Of a DNA stretch of 48,532 nucleotides, positions 1-7,295 are shown piece after piece. The stretch's first letter is position 1. Each line of letters starts with the position of its first letter. The DNA is from Novosphingobium sp. B 225 (lineage in GTDB: Bacteria; Pseudomonadota; Alphaproteobacteria; Sphingomonadales; Sphingomonadaceae): assembly GCF_002198665.1 (NCBI RefSeq), contig NZ_MWLM01000061.1:1-48532 (forward strand). Reading direction: 5' to 3'. Both the position numbers and the translations under genes were made by a program. A model generated the notes under the pieces. It did no database searches and was not told where the DNA came from. It was given only the letters and a program-made list of their open reading frames with translations.

Positions 1-7
1 AGCTGGA

Positions 8-26
8 CCCCGGGTCAAGCCCGGGG
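8..26. repeat. Short GC-rich palindrome (REP-like fragment)
   Basis: A 7-bp perfect stem (8-14 with 20-26) closes a 5-nt TCAAG loop. Palindromes built as a G/C stem around GGTCAAGCC are scattered through many alphaproteobacterial genomes. It lies in the 213-nt leader before the beta-helix gene, in which nothing else is recognised. It may be the edge of a longer repeat cut by the window. Confidence 0.5.
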
Positions 27-213
27 TGACGGGTGGGGAGGGAAGCGCGTCCCCTTCCCCCAACATGCCCGCCATACCCGGCACCGTCCGCCAGAGCCGA
101 AACCAGACCCTTCCAGGAACGGCCGGGCCGCGCGCTTAACCCTTGCGCCGCCTGCTGTCCCCGCGCGGGACGGGGGTAAATGGCTTGTCCACTCGTTAAC
201 CGCGCGGTGCTAA

Positions 214-1176
214 ATGCGCGCGATGCAAAGCTTTAAACGCCTTCCGATCGTTGCCACCGCGCTTGCCGTGCTGGCGCTGTCTTCCTCCATGGCCGAAGCC
301 CAGCAGGGTGCGCCGTTTGTCGTGGTTGAGACCGGGCAGCAATTTGCGCGGTTGCAGGATGCGGTCAATGCGATCGGGGACGGCGCGGGGACGGTGCGGA
401 TTGCGCCGGGGCGCTATGGCGATTGTTCGGTGCAGGGCGCGGGCGATATCGCCTATGTCGCGGCCACGCCGGGGCAGGCGGTGTTCGACGGCGGAACCTG
501 CGAAGGCAAGGGCACTTTGGTGCTGCGCGGACGCTCTGCGCGGGTCGAAGGGCTGGTGTTCACCAATATCAAGGTGCCCGATTTCAACGGCGCGGGGATC
601 CGGCTGGAACATGGCAATCTGGCGGTCAGCCAGTCATGGTTCCGTGACAGCCAGCAGGGCGTGCTGGCGGGTGAGGATACCAGCGCGACGATCACCATCG
701 ACAAGAGCACGTTCACGCGGCTGGGTACTTGCGAAGGCCCCGGCGGCTGCGCCCATTCGATCTATATCGGCAATTACGGCGCGCTGACCGTGACCCGCAG
801 CCGGTTTGAAGCCGGGCGCGGCGGGCACTATGTCAAAAGCCGCGCGGCCCAGGTGGGCGTGATCAACAACAGCTTCGATGACACCGCCGGGCGCGCGACC
901 AATTACATGATCGACCTGCCCGGCGGCGCATCGGGCCAGATCACGGACAACTGGTTCGTGCAGGGGCAGAACAAGGAAAACTACTCCGCCTTCATCGCGG
1001 TTGCCGCTGAAGGGGCGCAGCGCAGCTCGGCCGGGCTGTCGGTCGCCAGCAACGACGCCCGGTTTGCGCCGGGGGTCAGCCGCGAAAGCACTTTCGTGGG
1101 CGTGTGGGGCGGCGACACGGTCCAGATCGGCACGAACAAGCTGGCGGCGGGGCTGAAACGCAGCGACCGCAGGTAG
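214..1176 (+). CDS. Exported right-handed parallel beta-helix protein
   Basis: This is a 320-residue protein with a clear Sec signal peptide (basic start, hydrophobic residues 10-22, AEA|QQ cleavage site near residue 29), so it should be periplasmic or secreted. The mature part is a run of short beta-rich turns with recurring patterns such as SxF/SWF, N-N-S-F and D-N-W-F, typical of pectate-lyase-like parallel beta-helix folds. No catalytic signature identifies an enzyme activity. ATG at 223 is an alternative start. It stands alone, convergent with ribA, and shows no sign of transfer. The fold is fairly secure; the function is unknown. Confidence 0.75.
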   Translation: MRAMQSFKRLPIVATALAVLALSSSMAEAQQGAPFVVVETGQQFARLQDAVNAIGDGAGTVRIAPGRYGDCSVQGAGDIAYVAATPGQAVFDGGTCEGKGTLVLRGRSARVEGLVFTNIKVPDFNGAGIRLEHGNLAVSQSWFRDSQQGVLAGEDTSATITIDKSTFTRLGTCEGPGGCAHSIYIGNYGALTVTRSRFEAGRGGHYVKSRAAQVGVINNSFDDTAGRATNYMIDLPGGASGQITDNWFVQGQNKENYSAFIAVAAEGAQRSSAGLSVASNDARFAPGVSRESTFVGVWGGDTVQIGTNKLAAGLKRSDRR

Positions 1177-1379
1177 GTTGAAGCATTTTCCTACACGGGG
1201 CGAACCTGTCATGCTGCGGGCCGCTCTTTGACAGTGTTGGATTCGCAGCGTCACGCTGAGACGCAGGCCCCCTCGCGAAACATTTCGCGAAAAGCTTTCG
1301 CGCGCAGGTGTTTCATCAACTAACTGCGCGCAAGTGATTGAAATTGCATAATCGGCCGGTTTTTTACCGGCGCCAAAAA

Positions 1380-2435
1380 CTACAGCAAATGCCCCGTCCG
1401 GTCGCGTTTGGTATCCAGATAGCGCGCATTGTGCGGGTTGGGCGGCAACTGGTGCGGGACCCGCTCGGCCACCTCCACCCCGGTCGCTTGCAGGGCTGAA
1501 ACCTTGGCCGGGTTGTTGGTCATCAGCCGGATCGCCTTGACTCCCAACAGCGCCAGCATCCGCGCCGCCACCGGGAAATCACGCGCCTCGGTGGGCAGGC
1601 CCAGCCGGTTGTTGGCATCGACCGTGTCAAAGCCCTGATCCTGCAGGCGGTAGGCCCGCAGCTTGTTGATCAGCCCGATCCCGCGCCCTTCCTGGCGCAG
1701 ATACAGCAGCACGCCCCAGCCGCCGCTTGCCGCCTCATCCGCCATGGCGCGCAAGGCGGCATCGAGCTGCGGCCCGCAGTCGCATTTGAGACTGCCGAGG
1801 ATGTCGCCGGTGAGGCATTCGGAATGGAGCCGGACCAGCGGGGCGCGATCGGAATTGTGCTGGCCGATCACCAGGGCGACATGTTCGCGCAGGTCATCGG
1901 CGGAACGGAAGGCAACGATCTCTGCCTCCTCCGCCGCCGCCACCGGCAGGCGGGCGCGGGTGGCGATGGTGAGCTGGACGGTGTCTTTCCAGGCGGAAAG
2001 GTCAGCGGTGGAAAGGTCGGTTGGTTCGCCCGCCGGATCGGGATCGACCAGAAAGGCCGGCAGGATCCCCGCCAGCCGCGCCAGTTCCATCGCCGCCGCG
2101 GCTGCCTCGCGCCAGTCAAGCGGTTCGGCCAGAAACGGGCCTTTCATGGGGTGGGCCAGATCCAGCGCCGGATCGGCCAACGCCCGGGCGAGCGGGAGGT
2201 CGAAGCGCTCTGCCCCCCGGATCAGCACCGGGGCTTCGGGCACGGCGGCCTCGCGCTGGTTGGCCAGTTTCAGCGTCACTGCACGGGCGGCAGAGATCAG
2301 CATGGTGCGGCTTGTGGCGCCGGGGGCAAAGCCGGTTTCGGCGGGGAGCAAAGTCAGCGCCCCGTCCAGCCGGATCGGCCAGCCATGGCGCAGCGCATCG
2401 ATGGCGAGGGCCACCCGGCGCTGCGGGCTGGTCAC
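1380..2435 (-). CDS. ribA: GTP cyclohydrolase II with degenerate RibB-like N-terminal domain
   Basis: GTP cyclohydrolase II opens GTP to the pyrimidine that starts riboflavin synthesis. At 351 residues it is longer than stand-alone RibA (about 200). The C-terminal half has the zinc ligands C207, C218 and C220 with the family's C-x10-C-x-C spacing, then RQEGRGIGL at 247-255 and a DANNRLGLP segment near 273-281. Residues 1-150 loosely resemble 3,4-DHBP synthase (AIDALRHGWPI at the start, AMELARLAGILPA near 115-127) but lack the acidic DDEDRENEGD active-site motif and the RAGHTEA motif, so RibB activity is unlikely. The GTG start overlaps the xthA stop codon, implying translational coupling. Confidence 0.9.
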   Translation of the reverse strand: MTSPQRRVALAIDALRHGWPIRLDGALTLLPAETGFAPGATSRTMLISAARAVTLKLANQREAAVPEAPVLIRGAERFDLPLARALADPALDLAHPMKGPFLAEPLDWREAAAAAMELARLAGILPAFLVDPDPAGEPTDLSTADLSAWKDTVQLTIATRARLPVAAAEEAEIVAFRSADDLREHVALVIGQHNSDRAPLVRLHSECLTGDILGSLKCDCGPQLDAALRAMADEAASGGWGVLLYLRQEGRGIGLINKLRAYRLQDQGFDTVDANNRLGLPTEARDFPVAARMLALLGVKAIRLMTNNPAKVSALQATGVEVAERVPHQLPPNPHNARYLDTKRDRTGHLL

Positions 2436-3217
2436 AGCGCGAACTCCGTGATCAGCGGCACGTGGTCAGAGCATTGCTCCCACTGGCGGGTTTCCTCAAC
2501 GATCCGGTGGCCCGCCGATTGCGCCGCCAGTTCGGGCGAGGCCCACATGTGGTCAAGCCGCCGCCCGCGGTCCTTGCCCTGCCAATAGGTGCGGTAGGAC
2601 CACCAGGTCCAGTTGCGCTGCGGCGCGGGGATATGCTTGCGGCCCAGATCAACCCAGCCATGCGCATCGGTCAGGCGCTGCAGGGTTTCAACCTCCAGCG
2701 GGGTGTGGCTGACCACTTTCAGCAGCGCCTTGTGATCGTAAACATCGCAGTCCAGCGGCGCGATATTGAAATCGCCCAGCAGCAGGGTCGGCCGGTCAAG
2801 CTGCCCAGCCCACTCGGTCATCCGCCCCAGAAAATCGAGCTTCTGGCCGAACTTGGGATTGGCCTCGCGGTCCGGAATATCACCCCCGGCGGGGATATAG
2901 ACATTCTCGATCACCAATCCGGAATCGAGCAGCTCCACCCCGACATGCCGGGCCTCACCATTGGCTTGCCAGTCATGCCGGCTGAACTCGCGCAAAGGCA
3001 GGCGGCTGACCGTGGCGACGCCGTGATAGCCCTTTTGCCCGTGCACCGCGCGGTGGGTGTAACCCAGGTCCTCGAACGCCTGATGCGGGAACAGTTCCTC
3101 GACCGTCTTGATTTCCTGCAGGCACAGCACATCGGGCGCCTGCTCGGTCAGAAAGCGGGCGACCTGATCCATCCGCAGACGGACCGAATTGATGTTCCAG
3201 GTGGCAACAGAAAGCAT
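2432..3217 (-). CDS. xthA: Exodeoxyribonuclease III
   Basis: ExoIII is the cytoplasmic AP endonuclease and 3'-5' exonuclease of base-excision repair. From the ATG at 3217 the product is 261 residues, the usual length for the family. It opens with the diagnostic TWNINSVRLR, has LQEIK with metal-binding Glu35, a LLGDFNIAP motif in the middle and the closing SDHVPLI with catalytic Asp251-His252. The reading frame runs open a further 255 nt upstream, but that part is low-complexity translation through intergenic repeats and is not coding. Its stop overlaps the GTG of ribA. Confidence 0.95.
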   Translation of the reverse strand: MLSVATWNINSVRLRMDQVARFLTEQAPDVLCLQEIKTVEELFPHQAFEDLGYTHRAVHGQKGYHGVATVSRLPLREFSRHDWQANGEARHVGVELLDSGLVIENVYIPAGGDIPDREANPKFGQKLDFLGRMTEWAGQLDRPTLLLGDFNIAPLDCDVYDHKALLKVVSHTPLEVETLQRLTDAHGWVDLGRKHIPAPQRNWTWWSYRTYWQGKDRGRRLDHMWASPELAAQSAGHRIVEETRQWEQCSDHVPLITEFAL

Positions 3218-3280
3218 GGCCCCGGCTTTAGGTGCGAAGCGCGGGGGCGGCAAGGGTGCGAAGCAAGGGCGGCGCAAACC

Positions 3281-3313
3281 GCCCCAACCCCCTCCCATAA
3301 GGGGGAGAGGGGC
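3281..3313. repeat. Palindromic intergenic repeat
   Basis: An outer GCCCC/GGGGC pairing (3281-3285 with 3309-3313) and an inner CCCCCT/AGGGGG stem (3288-3293 with 3300-3305) are separated by small bulges. C-run/G-run hairpins of this type are common dispersed intergenic repeats in sphingomonads. It sits 64 nt or more upstream of xthA and would lie in its 5' leader if transcription starts further upstream. Confidence 0.55.
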
Positions 3314-3485
3314 TATCTGGCGAAATCTGCGGCTGGGGTATTGGCTCTGATTTGCTTCAGGCCGGAGCGAGCATGGCGGACTTCGAGAACCGGCGCGCAG
3401 CGGCCTTATTGGCCGTGAGCACTGGAAGCGCAGAGCGCCTGCGTTCGCAGCCCCGCCGGGGCCAATCCACACCCGCCCAAAGGAA

Positions 3486-3518
3486 AACCCTCGGTCCGGG
3501 GGCAGTGGACCGAGGGTT
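3486..3518 (-). terminator. Rho-independent terminator downstream of lolA
   Basis: A perfect 12-bp stem (3486-3497 with 3507-3518) and 9-nt loop are followed, reading on the minus strand, by TTCCTTT immediately after the TT that closes the stem. That polarity fits the end of lolA, 207 nt upstream. On the plus strand the tail is CCTTTGTGCGTT, much weaker. Confidence 0.65.
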
Positions 3519-3725
3519 CCTTTGTGCGTTCGTCACGCTTTGACGGTGCGTCCAATCAGGAGGCTTGGGCAACAGGGGGGAAACCCGCCTCAGGCCGCGC
3601 CGTCGAGGACCTTTCTAGGGCCAATTGGCTTGCTCGCCCATGAACAATCGTGACGGCCTTGTCGCAATTTGTCGCACCCACGGCACAGGCGACGACGAGC
3701 CGACGATCCTGATCGACGAACGGGT

Positions 3726-4379
3726 TCAGCGCCGTCCCGACTGGCGCGGATCGTTGAAGCGGAACGTGTTGTCGCCCACCGCAACCCCGTACTGCTGATT
3801 CGTCAGGTCGATCACGGTCCGGTTGTTCTGCGAATCGACGCTGGCCCAGCTCGACAGCTCCAGCCCGCCCGGCGCACCAGGCTTGCGGATGAAGAACAGG
3901 GTGATCGCGCCATATTCAGGATGGGCCTTGTCGACCACCGCGATGCTGACCACGCCCGGCCGCGCGCTGGGCAACAGTTTGCCATATTTGGCGACATCGC
4001 GGGTCGGATCCAGCAGCGCCCCCAGCGGGCTGTTGCGAATCGGCCAGCGCTGAACCTGGCGTACCGAGTAATCGACAAAGGTCAGCGCGCTGCCATCCGA
4101 AACGATCAGGATCGGCACGCCCTTTTCATACTGGAACCGGATCTTGCCCGGACGCTTCAGCGTCAGCACGCCGCGCACCCGCTGGCCCTTGATGTCGGTC
4201 TGGACGAAATCGGCGCGCAACGTCGAAATGGCGCGGAGCGCGGCGACAGCACCGGCCAGATCGGAACCGGCCTGCGCCGCGGCAGGTGCGGCAGCGCCAA
4301 GCGCGAGCGGGGCAGAAACGACAAGCGCCGCCGAAATGGCGACACTTGCAAGCGATCGAAGGGATTTCATCGGGTTCAT
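3726..4379 (-). CDS. lolA: LolA-like outer-membrane lipoprotein carrier
   Basis: LolA is a periplasmic chaperone that carries mature lipoproteins from LolCDE to the outer membrane. From ATG 4379 the product is 217 residues with a signal peptide (basic start, long Ala/Val/Leu core, AAAQA cleavage region near residues 33-37). The mature part has the family pattern LRADFVQTD near the N-terminus, GVLTLKRPGKIRFQYE, then VSDGSALTFVD and IDLTNQQYG. ATG at 4370 is an alternative start. The frame continues upstream through the rpmG terminator hairpin, which is not coding. It precedes xthA and ribA on the same strand but is separated from them by a terminator. Confidence 0.85.
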   Translation of the reverse strand: MNPMKSLRSLASVAISAALVVSAPLALGAAAPAAAQAGSDLAGAVAALRAISTLRADFVQTDIKGQRVRGVLTLKRPGKIRFQYEKGVPILIVSDGSALTFVDYSVRQVQRWPIRNSPLGALLDPTRDVAKYGKLLPSARPGVVSIAVVDKAHPEYGAITLFFIRKPGAPGGLELSSWASVDSQNNRTVIDLTNQQYGVAVGDNTFRFNDPRQSGRR

Positions 4380-4445
4380 GGCAACGCTGCTAACGGCAGG
4401 GCCTTGAACTCGCAATGAACTCGTCATCTTGCCCGTCGGCAAAAG

Positions 4446-4527
4446 CAACACCGGCCCACTCCCCCGGCCCGACCACCCATCGATGGTACCCTGTGGGTGG
4501 TCGGGCCGGGGGAGTGGGCCGGTGTTG
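4446..4527 (-). terminator. Very long perfect hairpin between rpmG and lolA
   Basis: Bases 4446-4479 and 4494-4527 form a perfect 34-bp inverted repeat around a 14-nt loop. On the minus strand the stem is followed by CTTTTGCC, a short T-tract, and it begins 46 nt beyond the rpmG stop, so it can serve as the rpmG terminator. A perfect stem this long is much more than termination needs and suggests a recently inserted palindromic element. The CCATCGATGG palindrome (4477-4486) spans the loop boundary. Confidence 0.75.
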
Positions 4528-4572
4528 TCAGCCAATCGCGGATGCGGTTGGCGCACCAGGCAAGGCAGAACC

Positions 4573-4740
4573 TTACTTGATCTTGGCTTCCTTGAACTCG
4601 ACATGCTTGCGCACGACGGGATCGTACTTCTTGAAGCTCATCTTCTCGGTCGTGTTGCGCGGGTTCTTCTTGGTGACATAGAAGAAGCCGGTGTCTGCAG
4701 TCGACACGAGGCGGATCTTGACGGTTGCGGGCTTCGCCAT
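4573..4740 (-). CDS. rpmG: 50S ribosomal protein L33 (zinc-independent form)
   Basis: L33 is a small protein of the large ribosomal subunit near the E site. The 55-residue product begins [14 protein letters not shown] and contains [11 protein letters not shown] and [13 protein letters not shown], diagnostic of L33. It has no cysteine, so it is the C-minus form that does not bind zinc. An AGGACC ribosome-binding site lies upstream of the ATG. It is apparently monocistronic, followed by the long hairpin at 4446-4527. Confidence 0.97.
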   Translation of the reverse strand: MAKPATVKIRLVSTADTGFFYVTKKNPRNTTEKMSFKKYDPVVRKHVEFKEAKIK

Positions 4741-5064
4741 GGCTTAAGGTCCTGAACTCTCGATTCGGGCCACAAAGCCCATGAAACTGTACTGTAAAGC
4801 AATGGGGCGACACGCAAGCGCCGCCCCGGAAGGCCGCGCCAATGCGTCAGATGTGCCGCAAAGTCAAGGCTTGTAGGGGGAATGCCCGGTCAGACCTGAA
4901 CTCGGCGTCCATACCGCCCCCGGCAAAGTCAGATCAGTTGCCGCCCAGCGAGGTTGCATCGACAATCCCAGTCAGGCCTCGCAACAACGATTCGTCGGAG
5001 GCCGGGGCGAGAGTGACAGCTCTGGGGCGTGTAGGAAAGGTCGTTGCGGACGCGATGGAGTTTG
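4741..5064. other. Intergenic region upstream of rpmG, no gene seen
   Basis: About 320 nt between rpmG and the first REP copy. It should hold the minus-strand rpmG promoter. An 86-codon open frame (4842-5102) runs into the REP sequence and has no recognisable composition, so it is not called. Confidence 0.45.
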
Positions 5065-5090
5065 GGGGTTTACGGACGTGTCACCGTAAT
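5065..5090 (+). repeat. REP hairpin, copy 1
   Basis: A 26-bp unit, identical to 6325-6350 and, inverted, to 5595-5620. It contains a hairpin: TTACGG pairs with CCGTAA around an 8-nt loop. A second CACCGTAAT core follows at 5095-5103. With copy 2 it brackets the Sel1-repeat gene. Confidence 0.8.
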
Positions 5091-5120
5091 GAGTCACCGT
5101 AATGAGTAATAAGTTTATGC

Positions 5121-5489
5121 TTAGGCATTTCGCTTATTCCACCATTGATTGGACGTGAGCTCGTTCACTGCATCTGGATCACCCATGGTGGCTGCAATTC
5201 GCAACCATCGTAAATATCCTCGTCTCCGCCCCAGACCTGCGTAATGCATAGCCAAATTCCAAGCGCAACTACTGTCCCCACCCTGGACGCCTCGCCGATA
5301 CCAATAGACGGCCCGATCAGGCGCGGCATGCTCGATCACATCATCAAAAATTGTGCCAAGCTTTGAGCGTGCGTCGTTGGAACCGAGTCGAGAGGCGTGC
5401 TTAAATAGTCGAATGGCCCCCACCAAATCTCCCGATTCCTCGGTGTTAAACGCGTCTCGGAGAATCTTATTCACACGTTCGTTGCCCAT
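5121..5489 (-). CDS. Small Sel1-like repeat protein
   Basis: A 122-residue protein with two or three Sel1/TPR-like helical repeats: DLVGAIRLFKHASRLGSNDA near 21-40, then PDRAVYWYRRGVQGG with DSSCAWNLAMHYAGLG, then YLRWLRIAATMGDPDA. Such proteins usually act as protein-protein scaffolds. There is no signal peptide, so it is probably cytosolic. Base composition is clearly less GC-rich than the surrounding chromosome, and the gene lies between inverted REP copies 1 and 2, so it looks like imported cargo. Function unknown. Confidence 0.6.
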   Translation of the reverse strand: MGNERVNKILRDAFNTEESGDLVGAIRLFKHASRLGSNDARSKLGTIFDDVIEHAAPDRAVYWYRRGVQGGDSSCAWNLAMHYAGLGRRRGYLRWLRIAATMGDPDAVNELTSNQWWNKRNA

Positions 5490-5594
5490 GGCACTATCCT
5501 ACTAGTCATCCTTCTTCTTACCTCTGGGAACCCGTTCCGGCTCAGGTGGCTTCGGGGCACCTTGCGGGGGCAATGGAATCTTCTTCCCAGTGGA

Positions 5595-5620
5595 ATTACG
5601 GTGACACGTCCGTAAACCCC
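5595..5620 (-). repeat. REP hairpin, copy 2 (inverted)
   Basis: Exact reverse complement of 5065-5090 and 6325-6350. It abuts the stop codon of the transposase gene (5620-5622), forming the left boundary of the RAYT unit 5595-6350. Confidence 0.85.
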
Positions 5621-6285
5621 TAATTACCCTTGGGCATTGGCCCACGTTTGCCTGGCAGCAGAGGTTTGCCGCTTTGCTTTGCCATGGCTTCAAGCCACTC
5701 GGGCGTGCCGATCGGGCGGCCCAGTCCTTCTGCCTTGCGCAGAGCGGCATAGGTGAAAGCTTCATCGAAGTCCTCGCTGAGGAAGGCGTGAAAATCGCCA
5801 GTGCGCTGCAACGCCGGGGCGACTGTTACCACGTGATCGTTCCGCCCCGCAATCAGCGCGCGGGTGCTGGACCAGGGCCAGTCCTCGGCGCGCTCCACCA
5901 ACCGGGCCCGCACCGGATTCAAGGCGACATAGCGCAGCGCCGCAACCAGATGCGCCTCGTCCATCGCCACCGAGCTGAACCGGCCCTGCCAGAGATGCCC
6001 GGTAACCCGCATCCGCGTGTTGACATATCCGGTATAGTGGCGGTGAACATCGCGAAAAGTGCGCCCAAGCGCATCCTCGTCGCGCGGCACCGCGACAATG
6101 TGAACGTGGTTGGGCATCAGGCAATAGGACCACACCTCCACCCCATGCCGACCTGCTGCCCCGGCCAGCAGATCGAGGTAAAGCGCATAGTCGCCATCTT
6201 CAAAGAAGGTCCGCTCGCGCCGATTGCCGCGCTGCGTCACGTGATGCGCAACGCCGGGCAAGACCATGCGGGGAAGGCGGGCCAT
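5620..6285 (-). CDS. REP-associated tyrosine transposase (RAYT, Y1/IS200-like)
   Basis: A 221-residue single-domain transposase of the RAYT family, related to IS200/IS605 TnpA, thought to bind and process REP hairpins as single-stranded DNA. It starts with the typical LPRMVLPGVAHHVTQRGNRR segment, has the HUH motif as H60-V-H62 in LMPNHVHIV, candidate nucleophile tyrosines Y84 and Y87, then GHLWQGRFSS and RYVALNPVRARLV, both hallmarks of the family. It appears full length and intact. It is bracketed by inverted REP copies 2 and 3, with arrays of the same core nearby, so the element is probably recently active. Confidence 0.9.
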   Translation of the reverse strand: MARLPRMVLPGVAHHVTQRGNRRERTFFEDGDYALYLDLLAGAAGRHGVEVWSYCLMPNHVHIVAVPRDEDALGRTFRDVHRHYTGYVNTRMRVTGHLWQGRFSSVAMDEAHLVAALRYVALNPVRARLVERAEDWPWSSTRALIAGRNDHVVTVAPALQRTGDFHAFLSEDFDEAFTYAALRKAEGLGRPIGTPEWLEAMAKQSGKPLLPGKRGPMPKGN

Positions 6286-6324
6286 GCCACTGCGCTACCC
6301 CGCGAGTTGCGGGGAGTCAATTTG

Positions 6325-6350
6325 GGGGTTTACGGACGTGTCACCGTAAT
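6325..6350 (+). repeat. REP hairpin, copy 3
   Basis: Same 26-bp unit as copy 1, in inverted orientation relative to copy 2. It lies 39 nt upstream of the transposase start and continues directly into a tandem array of the CACCGTAAT core. Confidence 0.85.
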
Positions 6351-6415
6351 TCGTGTCACCGTAATTCCGCACCGTAATTCACCCACCGTAATTCACCCGT
6401 AATTCACACCGTAAT
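6342..6415 (+). repeat. Tandem CACCGTAAT array
   Basis: Exact cores start at 6342, 6357, 6370, 6384 and 6407, with a one-base variant (CACCCGTAAT) at 6394. Spacing is irregular (about 10-15 nt) and the linkers are short TTC/TTCAC-like bits, so the array looks like decayed or slipped REP tails rather than CRISPR. 6416-6488 holds nothing recognisable. Confidence 0.8.
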
Positions 6416-6488
6416 TCATTGGTTTTCGATCGATCTGTATCTGCATCATGCCACCCCTTCAGCATCCAGACTTCAGGTAGTTGAGGCG

Positions 6489-6622
6489 ATTACGGTGACA
6501 GTGCACTAATTAAACCTCCCGCGCTCAGCTCGCATCCATGCTGCACCGATGGGCGGGGACGAGCAATACCATCCCCCCGTCGCAAAGGCAGTGATTTAGT
6601 GCACCGTCACCGTCACCGTAAT
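6489..6622. mobile_element. MITE-like / REPIN-like palindromic element, copy A
   Basis: Starts with ATTACGGTGACA-GTGCACTAA and ends with TTAGTGCACCGTCACCGTCACCGTAAT, that is, imperfect terminal inverted repeats of about 24 nt carrying the REP core at each end. There is no coding capacity. It is nearly identical over its length to 7168-7295, differing at a few bases and by an extra CACCGT unit near the right end. It is probably mobilised in trans by the RAYT. Confidence 0.8.
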
Positions 6623-6659
6623 TAAAGGTGCTGATCCGGGGAACGGGCCTGATTAGGAA

Positions 6660-7118
6660 TCAAGTTTGCAACAGAATTCCATCAACGGTTTCCCATGCTG
6701 GTTCATCTTCAGCCTGAAATCCATACAAGAACCCAGATTCAGGTTCTGACAAAATTTCAGATATTAAATACGTATCGTTCTCGAACCTAACTATGCTTTC
6801 ATTTTTATGGGCTTCAATGTCCACAAGCCTGCTTCCGACCAGCGCTTCAGAAATAATTTTCCTTGCTGCTTCTTGATCACAATTCTCGCTATCAAGCAAG
6901 ATTTTGCCATGCCGAATCAGCCGCCACACGTCTGATCCAAATTCAAGTGAAACGGGGTATTTTTCCAGCTCGCCTCCTCGAACGGATCGTTCAAAACCTC
7001 GCGGGCCAAAGCTAATGTATGCGACCGACCCGTATCTGATTCCTGCCGCACTTATGATGGAGCGATATTTTTCCAAGCGCGGCAAAACTGCCTGATTCAG
7101 ATTTCCTTGGGACGCCAT
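6660..7118 (-). CDS. Hypothetical protein between two MITE-like copies
   Basis: A 152-residue protein I do not recognise. It is soluble, acidic towards the C-terminus, has no signal peptide or membrane segment, and reads like a compact alpha/beta domain (YGSVAYISFGPRG near 29-41, DVWRLIRHGKILLDSE in the middle). The coding region is markedly AT-richer than the chromosome and uses codons rare in neighbouring genes. It lies exactly between MITE copies A and B, on the minus strand, as in a composite element. Size and context would fit a small accessory or immunity-type protein, but nothing shows this. Confidence 0.55.
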   Translation of the reverse strand: MASQGNLNQAVLPRLEKYRSIISAAGIRYGSVAYISFGPRGFERSVRGGELEKYPVSLEFGSDVWRLIRHGKILLDSENCDQEAARKIISEALVGSRLVDIEAHKNESIVRFENDTYLISEILSEPESGFLYGFQAEDEPAWETVDGILLQT

Positions 7119-7167
7119 GTCAGTAAGTCCCGTTTTTTATTGCACGAGCAATTTCACGGATATCTCG

Positions 7168-7295
7168 ATTACGGTGACAATGCACTAATCAAACCCCCCG
7201 CGCTCAGCTCGCATCCATGCTGCACCGATGGGCGGGGACGAGCAATAGCATCCCCCCGTTGCAAAGGCAGTGATTTAGTGCACTGTCACCGTAAT
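7168..7295. mobile_element. MITE-like / REPIN-like palindromic element, copy B
   Basis: Second copy of the ~130-bp element, in the same orientation as copy A and nearly identical to it. Terminal inverted repeats carry the REP core (7168-7176 inverted; 7287-7295 direct). Its right end continues into two more tandem cores at 7301-7309 and 7315-7323, spaced exactly 14 nt. Confidence 0.8.

Larger units (their letters stand above)
3218..3725. other. 508-bp intergenic region, rich in hairpins, no gene seen
   Basis: No convincing coding sequence lies between lolA and xthA. There is a short direct repeat around GGTGCGAAGC (3231-3240 and 3256-3264), a palindromic repeat (3281-3313), three small hairpins in a row (3401-3415 with a TTATT loop, 3439-3450, 3450-3462) and a 12-bp terminator stem (3486-3518). 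The clustered small stems next to a terminator would fit a structured RNA on either strand, but no known RNA family (tmRNA, 6S, SRP RNA, RNase P) was recognised. Confidence 0.5.

Noticed and set aside
3352..3543. 63-codon plus-strand frame in the lolA-xthA gap
   Set aside because: It reads through the small hairpins and the terminator stem; no family resemblance and no clear ribosome-binding site.
3218..3725. tmRNA, 6S RNA, SRP RNA or RNase P RNA
   Set aside because: No tRNA-like end, tag frame, SRP GGAA motif or RNase P core could be found, so only unspecific structure is reported.
4842..5102. 86-codon plus-strand open frame
   Set aside because: It ends inside the REP copy, has no recognisable domain or ribosome-binding site, and its composition looks like random GC-rich translation.
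5502..5765. 87-codon minus-strand frame ending in a Lys-rich tail
   Set aside because: Most of it is out-of-frame translation of the transposase gene and the REP; only the last 30 codons lie outside, and they have no start codon of their own.
6342..6415. Regular-looking short repeat array as a CRISPR
   Set aside because: Units are 9-10 nt with 10-15 nt periodicity and no true spacers; the core is the REP core of the adjacent RAYT, and no cas genes are present.
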